Position numbers and translations under genes: made by a program. This document shows positions 1-6,437 of a stretch of 34,539 bases of DNA, in pieces; positions within the stretch are counted from its first letter, which is position 1, and each line of letters begins with the position of its first letter. Under the pieces are notes generated by a model. The model did not search any database and had not been told where the DNA came from. It saw only the letters and a list, made by a program, of their open reading frames with translations. The stretch comes from Sulfurimonas sp. (lineage in GTDB: Bacteria; Campylobacterota; Campylobacteria; Campylobacterales; Sulfurimonadaceae): assembly GCF_023229025.1 (NCBI RefSeq), contig NZ_JALOAA010000022.1, positions 1 to 34,539 on the forward strand, written 5' to 3'.

Positions 1-32
1 AGTTTTAAAACATTTTCTGAAATTTCCGACAT
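1..32 (-). CDS. Start of an unidentified gene, cut by the window edge
   Basis: An ATG at 30-32 on the minus strand opens a frame MSEISENVLK that runs off the window. A perfect AGGAGG at 38-43 sits five bases upstream and overlaps the stop codon of the repA-like gene, so the two are translationally linked. Ten residues are too few to name a family. It is the next gene of the element's replication/mobilisation block. Confidence 0.6.
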   Translation of the reverse strand, partial: MSEISENVLK

Positions 33-41
33 ATTTTCCTC

Positions 42-1349
42 CTAAACTATCTTTCTATCTATATTCATATTTGATGACTTATCCGAAGTATCAAAGGACT
101 TATCTGGCAAGAACTCATTTCCCTTAATACCCCTAAAAACAGACTTATCTGAACTAAAAGGACTTATCTGACTTATCCGAGTATCACTCTCCATGAGTTC
201 ATAAACATCTTTGAAATTTTTCTCTGCAATCTTTGTAGTTTTCCAGTATTTGTTTTTTCCAGCTTGAACTATTGCATTAACTTTATCCTTGTTTGTAAAG
301 CCCATCTCTTGCATATATTTCATTATTTGGCTGTAGATAGGTTTTTGGTGTGATGTTTTAATAAACTCTATTATTTCATCTTTAATGACTTCATCTACTT
401 GTGTTTCTTTCGCCCACTCCACTTCAACTTGAGATAAAGAGTGATTTTCTTCCTTATAAACAAAAGCTATCTCTTCAATATCTCCAATTCTATTTTTAAA
501 TGGTGTGAAAATAAAAGTTTTTTTGTAGTCGTTATAACTCAATAAAAAAGCATTTGAGCTATCTTCTTCCCAAGCAGAACTACCAGCATAGGTTAGTTCT
601 CCTAAGTCTTTATTTGGCTTGTTTGTGTGATGCAGAAGTATCACCGTAGCACCAAGATCTCGTAGGACTCTAAAAAAATCCATTAAAGGAGAAACATCTT
701 TGTTTTTATCCCTGTCTGCTCCAGCTTTTAGAAAATTTTTAGCACTATCAAAAACAATCAAGATGTTTTGTAGATTTCTCGTTTTTAGTTTTGTAATAAC
801 ATTCCAAATATCCTCTTTTTTTACAACTCTTCCATTTTTCTTTTTTATAGGAGAATGATATTGAAACCTCTCACCCCATCTTTTCTCTATCTTGTCAATG
901 CCTCTTTTTTTGAGTGTTGTCGGAGAATTATCTAAGTCAAAATAAAAAACATAGCTAATATTGTTCTGTAAAGACATATTTGATAAAGCCATTGTGGTCA
1001 AGCTTTTGCCACTGCTTGGTTTTGCAGCAATTAGTGTTATTTCTGCTTTAACAATCAAGTTATCGTAAAGATATACCAATGTTTTATCTTCAAGATCAAT
1101 GGCCTCTACCCTTGTAATGTTGATTGAGTTCAGAAAATTTTGATCAATCTCCCCTAGTTGCTGTACTTTATGTTTAGAAAGTTCACTTTCTAGTTTAGTT
1201 ATTTCACTTCTAATTACATTTTCTGCATCCTGAGTGATATATTCATCAAGCAATAATGCTCTTAAATCATTCATCTCTTTTTTAAGTGCTTTTATAGAAG
1301 CTAGTTCTTGTTTTATTTTATCTACACTCAAATCCATCTTCTTCCTCAA
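42..1349 (-). CDS. RepA-like RecA-fold ATPase/helicase of a mobile element
   Basis: This is a P-loop ATPase of the RepA/DnaB-like RecA-fold group, probably acting as replicative helicase of the element. Residues 1-65 are a charged, coiled-coil-like N-terminus. Walker A is AKPSSGKSL at about 109-117, Walker B ends in NILIVFDS with Asp201, and LLHHTNK at 238-244 is the sensor-like strand typical of RepA/KaiC-like ATPases. The 3' end encodes a tail with repeated DKS tripeptides, which come from five GATAAGTC motifs. The 435-residue frame begins at TTG 1349 with a GGAG site upstream; an ATG at 1337 behind GAGGAAG is equally plausible. It overlaps the preceding gene by 20-32 bases, so they are coupled. 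Family level is well supported; the exact role is inferred from family and context. Confidence 0.75.
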   Translation of the reverse strand: MRKKMDLSVDKIKQELASIKALKKEMNDLRALLLDEYITQDAENVIRSEITKLESELSKHKVQQLGEIDQNFLNSINITRVEAIDLEDKTLVYLYDNLIVKAEITLIAAKPSSGKSLTTMALSNMSLQNNISYVFYFDLDNSPTTLKKRGIDKIEKRWGERFQYHSPIKKKNGRVVKKEDIWNVITKLKTRNLQNILIVFDSAKNFLKAGADRDKNKDVSPLMDFFRVLRDLGATVILLHHTNKPNKDLGELTYAGSSAWEEDSSNAFLLSYNDYKKTFIFTPFKNRIGDIEEIAFVYKEENHSLSQVEVEWAKETQVDEVIKDEIIEFIKTSHQKPIYSQIMKYMQEMGFTNKDKVNAIVQAGKNKYWKTTKIAEKNFKDVYELMESDTRISQISPFSSDKSVFRGIKGNEFLPDKSFDTSDKSSNMNIDRKIV

Positions 1350-1767
1350 TTCTCATCTCCTCGTCATATCTTGTTACTACCGTATTATTTAGATCAATAT
1401 AATTTTTGTATCTTCTATCAAAAAGATTTTTAAGCTCTGAGATATATCTATCCATAAGCCACTTAGTAGCTTCTTCCGTAGAACAAATCCTTGAAGCCAA
1501 TCCTCCACACCCAAGTAAAGCTCTAAAAAGCCATTTATTTAACTTTAATCGCATATTGTTCTCTACCAAAGATGCAAAATCATCCACCCTATATGATAAC
1601 CATTGCCATTGATTGTCAATTTTTAAAATCTCTTTTGCATACTCTCGTGCAGCACCGCCACTACCCCAAAAAGGATTTTCAATCTTTGATGCAACATCTT
1701 CTACAAAAGCAATTGGATCTGTCCACCTCTTTGCAAAAAGCAAAGGATAAAGTTCTTTTGAAATCAC
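1318..1767 (-). CDS. Hypothetical protein upstream of the repA-like gene
   Basis: This 149-residue soluble protein matches no family I recognise. It is rich in Trp and charged residues, with a WGSGGAAREYAKEIL stretch near residues 34-48 and an acidic C-terminus (RYDEEMRIEEEDGF). There is no signal peptide or membrane segment. AAGGAG lies nine bases before the ATG, so translation is well supported. It is the first gene of the leftward operon, faces the CI-like repressor gene across 184 bases, and overlaps the ATPase gene. Its position suggests a replication accessory or DNA-binding protein, but that is inference only. Confidence 0.7.
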   Translation of the reverse strand: MISKELYPLLFAKRWTDPIAFVEDVASKIENPFWGSGGAAREYAKEILKIDNQWQWLSYRVDDFASLVENNMRLKLNKWLFRALLGCGGLASRICSTEEATKWLMDRYISELKNLFDRRYKNYIDLNNTVVTRYDEEMRIEEEDGFECR

Positions 1768-1791
1768 AACAAACTCCTTTGTTTAAATATA

Positions 1792-1951
1792 AAACATTAA
1801 GTGATACACTTTAAAACAAATTATGCCAAATAATAAAACATTTGTCAATATAATAGTGAACATTTCAACTTCAAAACTAATCTGATAATGTTTTAAAAGT
1901 AAACATTAGATTAATTTATGTATAATACACAACAAGGAAAAGGAGTTTAAA
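1792..1951. promoter_or_regulatory. Divergent control region with repressor operator
   Basis: The gap between the leftward replication operon and the rightward repressor gene holds a perfect inverted repeat: TAATGTTT (1886-1893), seven bases, AAACATTA (1901-1908). A half-site AAACATTA recurs at 1792-1799 near the leftward start, and AAGTG-ata-CACTT lies just beyond it. For the repressor gene, TATAAT at 1921-1926 is a good -10 box and AGGAG at 1941-1945 lies six bases before the ATG. The operator covers the expected -35 zone, which fits autoregulation by the CI-like protein. Confidence 0.65.
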
Positions 1952-2623
1952 ATGGATGCAAAAGATGTTTTATATAGAATAAAGCAAATTGAAAAAATTC
2001 AAAATGATAAAGATTTAGCTGATTTACTTGAAATAAATTACAATACATTAAGGGGATGGTTGCAAAGAAACTCATTACAATTTGAACCTATAATTGAATA
2101 TGCTAAAAAAAACAATATAGATCTCAATTATATTTTTGGCACAAAAAACACACAAAGTATTGAAAACATTGAAAGTCCATCAATTATTGCACTCAATAAT
2201 GCTATTGCAATTTCTCAAAATGAAACAGAAGTTGCTGATTATCTAAAACAATTTACTCTTCAAAAACTATTTTTAAAATTATCAACTACAAAAGAATCTT
2301 TTTTTGAAAAATTAGCAGATATTATTTTTCCTAAAACGCAAAGAATTATCTTATTTTTGTATAAGATTTTAGTACATATTGCAAAAGATGATACAGCCAA
2401 TAATAGCAATGATAAAGAGTATTTAATTGAAAAAATAAACAGTTTTGATTTGTTATCATTTGAAAACTTAGGGCATGGTTTTACCGTTTTTGATAAAAAG
2501 AAGTTAATTTCAATAGTTGAAAATTTATCAGACAATGAAATAAGTCTTGTTTTAGAAAATGCTTCGAAATCAATAAATATTCTCAAAGAAAATCTTGATT
2601 TTTTAAATAAACTAACATATTAA
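1952..2623 (+). CDS. Phage CI-like repressor, no LexA-type peptidase domain
   Basis: The N-terminal 65 residues form a phage CI-type helix-turn-helix (DLADLLEINYNTLRGWLQR, then IIEYAKKNNIDLNYIFG), the pattern of the bacteriophage CI repressor N-terminal domain. The remaining 150 residues are helical and charged and lack the Ser/Lys dyad region of S24 self-cleaving repressors. DNA-damage cleavage in the LambdaCI manner is therefore not expected, and induction may use another signal or an antirepressor. It is transcribed away from the replication genes, and its likely operator is the inverted repeat at 1886-1908. A hairpin terminator follows the stop codon directly. The 223-residue length is within the range for such regulators. 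Confidence 0.8.
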   Translation: MDAKDVLYRIKQIEKIQNDKDLADLLEINYNTLRGWLQRNSLQFEPIIEYAKKNNIDLNYIFGTKNTQSIENIESPSIIALNNAIAISQNETEVADYLKQFTLQKLFLKLSTTKESFFEKLADIIFPKTQRIILFLYKILVHIAKDDTANNSNDKEYLIEKINSFDLLSFENLGHGFTVFDKKKLISIVENLSDNEISLVLENASKSINILKENLDFLNKLTY

Positions 2624-2626
2624 TTT

Positions 2627-2648
2627 AAAGGGCTATTTTAGCCCTTTT
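2627..2648. terminator. Bidirectional intrinsic terminator
   Basis: A perfect seven-base stem, AAAGGGC at 2627-2633 and GCCCTTT at 2641-2647, has a seven-base loop and continues into TTTT on the plus strand. On the minus strand the stem is preceded and followed by A/T runs too. It ends the CI-like gene, and the stop codon of the small convergent gene (2633-2635) lies inside it. Confidence 0.8.
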
Positions 2649-2806
2649 CGTTTACAGTACCTGTAAAATCCATTATATGATATTTGTACATCACTTGGCA
2701 TTTTAGAACTTAATATTTTCCAAATACTTCTTAAACTAGCACCAGTTTTTACAAACTCCTCAATCTCTGATCTGTATATATCTAATACACTTACTTTACT
2801 TGTCAT
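2633..2806 (-). CDS. 57-residue helical protein, TraK-like in style
   Basis: The frame runs from ATG 2806 to TAG 2633 and encodes 57 residues: MTSKVSVLDIYRSEIEEF, then a turn (KTGASLRSIWKIL), then a basic end (YNGFYRYCKRKGLK). AAGGAG lies eight bases before the ATG. The pattern of two helices followed by a Tyr/Arg-rich recognition-like segment resembles short plasmid proteins of the TraK type and small HTH-like proteins, but I cannot assign a family firmly. It follows the CBASS operon on the same strand after a 72-base gap and ends in the shared terminator hairpin. A DNA-binding role is inferred from charge and shape. Confidence 0.7.
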   Translation of the reverse strand: MTSKVSVLDIYRSEIEEFVKTGASLRSIWKILSSKMPSDVQISYNGFYRYCKRKGLK

Positions 2807-2878
2807 TGAATTTCTCCTTTTATATCTCTTTCACTTATATTCATAATTGAATGATTTTGGAGAAATAAGGAGACACTT

Positions 2879-3544
2879 CTATGCCTCCGTGAAAGTTTCT
2901 TCTCCATAATTTTTGTACCAATATCTTGCAGCAAAATGTCTAAATTGATTAATTTTGACATTCAACTTTTGGCTGCATTTTCCAAGTCGGTTTTTACATC
3001 CACAAGAGCATGGCTGTTTATTTGCTACTCTTTTTTTCATAGAAAGCATTTTTATTACCTGCTTAATAGAATCTTTTCCCTTAATAGCAAAGATCTTTTC
3101 ATATTCATCTATGATGCCTTTTTCGCCATGTGCCAACTCACCAAAAACTAACTTTTCACCATCTTGTATTTTTAATGAAACTCCATATAAATATGGAACT
3201 AAACAATATTTTATAAAACCTTCAAGGGTTGGATCTTTACTCAATAACTGCAATAATCTTAGCGATGAACCCAAGCATAAAGTGTTGTCTGGATTGATAT
3301 GATATTCTTCCTCACGAGGAATTTTGTTTCCTATTTCTTCAACTTCTGGGATAGCAGACAGAAAATTATTTGCAATTTTAATTCGTATTTTATAAAAGTC
3401 TTTAACCTCTCTGTATCCATCAGTTTTAGCAGTAAAATATAATTTGCCCTCAACTATTAAGCCATCATTTTTTGACGGCTTAATAGACATAGATCTATGT
3501 TTATCTAAAAAATCTTCCAGCTTAATTTTACTTATTAAACTCAT
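2879..3544 (-). CDS. CBASS E2-like conjugating protein (short type II)
   Basis: The third gene of a CBASS operon encodes a 221-residue protein with ubiquitin-E2-like features. The segment EEYHINPDNTLCLGSSLRL (about 79-97) has the E2-type His-then-Cys pattern, giving Cys90 as candidate catalytic cysteine. A Cys cluster follows at 179-190 (PCSCGCKNRLGKC), which resembles a SEC-C-like zinc motif. There is no E1-like adenylation domain and no JAB protease gene nearby, so this fits the short type II layout in which a lone E2-like protein modifies the cyclase. In the known family the conjugation involves the cyclase C-terminus. It starts at the base next to the cyclase stop codon. Function is inferred from context plus motif; the fold assignment is moderately sure. 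Confidence 0.75.
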   Translation of the reverse strand: MSLISKIKLEDFLDKHRSMSIKPSKNDGLIVEGKLYFTAKTDGYREVKDFYKIRIKIANNFLSAIPEVEEIGNKIPREEEYHINPDNTLCLGSSLRLLQLLSKDPTLEGFIKYCLVPYLYGVSLKIQDGEKLVFGELAHGEKGIIDEYEKIFAIKGKDSIKQVIKMLSMKKRVANKQPCSCGCKNRLGKCSQKLNVKINQFRHFAARYWYKNYGEETFTEA

Positions 3545-4738
3545 CTAAGATTTTCTCCATGGACTAGCAGTATCTTCTTTTTTAATATGATAATTATTTG
3601 AAAAAGCTGAACTAGCAGCTAAACCTAACATTGTTCCTATTTTATCGATAGAGTTTAATGATAAGCTCATTTTTTCAGATATTAAATCAGAATCAAATCC
3701 ACCATTATCACTTCCAGTCATTGAAGCAAAATCTCTTCTTGCAGACTTTAACCAAAGGTAAAAATTCTCTTCCAATTTTAAATGAGTATATGATGCATCA
3801 TCCCATTTATCTGCAAAATCTTCTTCTGGATGCGTTGGATTAGGTACTTTTTTACCACTTTTATTTATATACTTATCCATATTATCAAGAATATTTTTTA
3901 AGGCATCTACTAAATTTTCTTCCCCATTGTATGCTCGCCCTGCAAGAGTTGTGATAATAACTGAAATTGGTTTTGAGTCATCGTTATCCTTAAACATATT
4001 ATCTCGATGTCTTTTTAACAACTGAACAGCTCTTTGCAAAATTGTTTTTTGATTAAAACTTGGCAGTTTATCAACTTGAGCCTTTTCCATTAACAATCGT
4101 GTAGCTTGATTTTTTTGCATCATTGCTTCAAACCATAACGCATATCCCTCTGGATTGCTAATATTCCAATCACTATCAATTTTTGGATAGTTTTTTTTAT
4201 CAGTATCAGTTATTGAAACAGACTTGCTCGAAATTTTCCTAGACAAGTTTTCATCAGATACATAGTTTCCATAGATATCCTTATAAATCAAATTTGATAT
4301 TGATTCATCAAGAGGAATACAGGGAACAACATCTATATGGAAGCTTAGTGAGTCTTGATATTCAAGTCTCCAGCATCTTCTCTTTTCATCTTTTTTTGAT
4401 TTGATTCCTCTAGTATTTCTGTAAGATTCAAGTTCTTTCCCAACAAGCTCTTTTAAATCTTTTTGGCTGTGTGTACTTTTTGAAATACCATCTCTTATAT
4501 TACAAGCTAAATCCAAATCATACTCTTCATTATTGTTAAGAGGCCTTATAGCTGTTCCGAGTCTAAATGAACCTTGCGGGAATACATGTACATCGTTATC
4601 TTTAAATAGTGACTCATCTCTCCCGAACCATTCACCTAGGTCTTCATATCTCTCTTTTGCTTTTTTATAAGCAGTATCAGGTAGCTCTAATAGCTCTACA
4701 ATATTTTCTAAAATTAGTGTCTCTTGTTGTTTTGTCAT
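3545..4738 (-). CDS. CBASS cyclic-oligonucleotide synthase (CD-NTase)
   Basis: A 397-residue cGAS/DncV-like nucleotidyltransferase makes a cyclic nucleotide signal on phage infection. The active-site pattern is complete: QGSFRLGTAIRPL at 55-67 (Gly56-Ser57), EYDLDLAC with Asp74 and Asp76, and FHIDVVPC with the third metal-binding Asp136. The rest is the helical SMODS-type lobe. The C-terminus is SPWRKS and does not end in Gly, which matters because the E2-like partner in type II systems acts on the cyclase tail. The start overlaps the effector stop in an ATGA junction of four bases, and the E2-like gene follows directly. The signal molecule (which dinucleotide or trinucleotide) cannot be read from the sequence. 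Confidence 0.9.
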   Translation of the reverse strand: MTKQQETLILENIVELLELPDTAYKKAKERYEDLGEWFGRDESLFKDNDVHVFPQGSFRLGTAIRPLNNNEEYDLDLACNIRDGISKSTHSQKDLKELVGKELESYRNTRGIKSKKDEKRRCWRLEYQDSLSFHIDVVPCIPLDESISNLIYKDIYGNYVSDENLSRKISSKSVSITDTDKKNYPKIDSDWNISNPEGYALWFEAMMQKNQATRLLMEKAQVDKLPSFNQKTILQRAVQLLKRHRDNMFKDNDDSKPISVIITTLAGRAYNGEENLVDALKNILDNMDKYINKSGKKVPNPTHPEEDFADKWDDASYTHLKLEENFYLWLKSARRDFASMTGSDNGGFDSDLISEKMSLSLNSIDKIGTMLGLAASSAFSNNYHIKKEDTASPWRKS

Positions 4739-5880
4739 TTGGCTTCTCCAATAGTTATAGCTTCAATAAATTTATCAGCTTTGTTATTTTGATCATAAAT
4801 GATCCACTGCATATCTGATTTTGGCATTCGTACTCTTCCTAATTCAATTGCACACGATATTGGCATTGCAGGAAAAATTTTTAACGGTTTTTTTGAATGT
4901 TTATCATTTATTTGAACCATGAGTTTTCTAATCTCTTGACGAAATAATGAGAGTTGTGCTTTTGACCTCATAAAATCATTATGTAAAAAGCTCTTAGGAG
5001 CTGTGATTTCCCATATATTTACATCTTGACCTGTAACTTCATAAATTCTATCTCTTGAGATTTTTCCACTTAATGAGAGAATGAGAACAGGCTCTTTTTC
5101 ATACTCTTCATCATTTGTTACAACAAACTCAAAATCTTTAGGCTCTTCTTGCCATCGCCAAGTTTTTGGTTCTCTAATTGGTTGATATGTATCTACTGAT
5201 ATTTTATCTGTAAATAAACTACCAAGCTTTATTAATAAAGGCATTGGAGCCATAGCAAATATTGAAAAATCTCCAGAATCTTTTTCTTCAATTTTAGGTT
5301 CAATATATTTCGTAAATATTGCTTCTAAATGTTTTAGTTCAATATTCCAAAAATCTTTATCATTATCTTTCAATTCAGATTGCATAGATAAGAGTATAGG
5401 GTTTTCATTTGTGGGGTATTTATCTGGAAACATCGCAGCAATTGCTTCATTTTTTTGTATTAGTGATTTTTGATCACTTATATTAGCACCATAAAACACT
5501 ACATGCGATTGTTTACTTGTTTCAATACCTGTAACAACATTAATTCTTTGTTCGTGTTTTTGCTTCCATTCTTGGAGCATTTTTGCAGGATATTTAGATT
5601 CATTTCTATCAATTTTCACATGACATTCATGACACATTAGCATTAAATTATCTGTTTCATTTAACGCATCTTTATTAAAAACGAATGGACCCCATCCTCT
5701 AGGACCTTCTTCTGAAAAAGAGTATATATGAGCTTTTTGTGCGATATTTACTCTTTCTTGCGTAATTGAAGATTTGAATAAAATTTTATTACAACCTTCA
5801 AACTGGCATCTGCCAGCACTTCTTGCCCAAAGTTCTCTTTCGACTTCTTTTTTTATATATCTCGTAACTTCATTAGCCAA
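4735..5880 (-). CDS. cap5: CBASS effector Cap5: HNH nuclease fused to SAVED domain
   Basis: A 381-residue protein joins an N-terminal HNH endonuclease to a C-terminal SAVED ligand sensor. In the HNH part, CQFEGC (25-30) and CHEC (83-86) are the zinc pairs, AHIYSFSEEGPRG starts with candidate catalytic His51, and Asn78 and His87 complete the motif. Residues from about 130 form the SAVED region, whose ligand binding in Cap5 proteins triggers oligomerisation and indiscriminate DNA cleavage. It is the first gene of the three-gene CBASS operon and overlaps the cyclase by four bases. The start is TTG at 5880 with AAGGA seven bases upstream. HNH is seen directly; SAVED is assigned from length, position and partner genes. 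Confidence 0.87.
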   Translation of the reverse strand: MANEVTRYIKKEVERELWARSAGRCQFEGCNKILFKSSITQERVNIAQKAHIYSFSEEGPRGWGPFVFNKDALNETDNLMLMCHECHVKIDRNESKYPAKMLQEWKQKHEQRINVVTGIETSKQSHVVFYGANISDQKSLIQKNEAIAAMFPDKYPTNENPILLSMQSELKDNDKDFWNIELKHLEAIFTKYIEPKIEEKDSGDFSIFAMAPMPLLIKLGSLFTDKISVDTYQPIREPKTWRWQEEPKDFEFVVTNDEEYEKEPVLILSLSGKISRDRIYEVTGQDVNIWEITAPKSFLHNDFMRSKAQLSLFRQEIRKLMVQINDKHSKKPLKIFPAMPISCAIELGRVRMPKSDMQWIIYDQNNKADKFIEAITIGEAK

Positions 5881-6258
5881 TATATTATCCTTTCTAGCTA
5901 AATAGTGTTACAAAGAGTAATGAGCTTAAAAAAAGTATATTGACTATACAATCGTTTTATATTTATATAATATGTAATCAACTATAATTTGCTTGATCAA
6001 AAACATTATAGATTAATTGTTTTAAACTTATTAGCTTGATAACACTTAATTTATACGCATAGCGTAACCAAATAACCTGATTGCCGTCAGGTTATACGCT
6101 TATAACCATATATCATCTGTGTATTTATCTTAAATCTTGTCTTTATTCCCTATCAACTCCTTGTATTTAATTTCCATTGAGAACATTATCCCAGCATAAA
6201 ATTAAGTAATTTTACAAACTTTTTTAAAAGTGCTTCAAAAATATTACAAATTGCCATA
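5881..6258. other. AT-rich spacer between CBASS and the IetAS-like block
   Basis: About 380 bases without a credible gene. It must hold the leftward CBASS promoter; TTGATT-like and TATAAA-like boxes lie near 5945-5985, but the region is so AT-rich that I do not fix one. Two tiny minus-strand frames (18 and 23 codons, near 6150-6230) lack good ribosome sites. The only ordered structure is the GC-richer hairpin cluster listed separately at 6054-6098. Confidence 0.5.
6054..6098. repeat. Nested inverted-repeat cluster
   Basis: A perfect hairpin has nine-base arms, ATAACCTGA (6072-6080) and TCAGGTTAT (6087-6095), with loop TTGCCG. Just upstream is TACGC-ATA-GCGTA (6054-6066), and a third TACGC follows at 6094-6098, overlapping the hairpin arm. 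The stem is not followed by a T run, so it is a poor terminator. Its position exactly between two defence modules suggests a recombination, mobilisation or protein-binding site, but nothing here proves which. Confidence 0.6.
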
Positions 6259-6387
6259 TTATTTTTTTGAGCTCTTTGATGGTTTTAAGCTTGGCTTATT
6301 ACCTGGAGTACTTTTATTATCTCTACGCCGTTGGTCTAGTTTGCCAGTTGATTTTGCAACAGGCTTTGGTCCTGGTTTTAATCCCAT
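6259..6387 (-). CDS. 42-residue basic Lys/Pro/Ser-rich peptide
   Basis: A short frame from ATG 6387 to TAA 6259 encodes MGLKPGPKPVAKSTGKLD, then QRRRDNKSTPGNKP, then SLKPSKSSKK. GGGAGG lies nine bases upstream, one of the best ribosome sites in the window. The peptide is about a third Lys plus Arg, contains five Lys-Pro steps and no hydrophobic core, so it should be unstructured and nucleic-acid or membrane binding. It lies 50 bases after the subtilase gene on the same strand and is probably the third gene of that operon. A plausible role is substrate, inhibitor or adaptor of the protease, but that is inference. I know no named family. Confidence 0.65.
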   Translation of the reverse strand: MGLKPGPKPVAKSTGKLDQRRRDNKSTPGNKPSLKPSKSSKK

Positions 6388-6437
6388 ACTATTTTACCTC
6401 CCTTCAATAAATTTAAAAACAGTCAATTTTGAATAAA

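Noticed and set aside
1952..2623. LexA/CI-type self-cleaving repressor
   Set aside because: The second half lacks the Ser/Lys peptidase motifs; only the DNA-binding domain matches.
6072..6095. Intrinsic terminator
   Set aside because: The nine-base stem is not followed by a T run on either strand, and no gene ends directly before it.
6230..6436. Plus-strand 68-residue frame
   Set aside because: It is the mirror of the basic peptide gene on the minus strand, which has a strong ribosome site; this one has none and hydrophobic content from reading Lys/Pro codons backwards.
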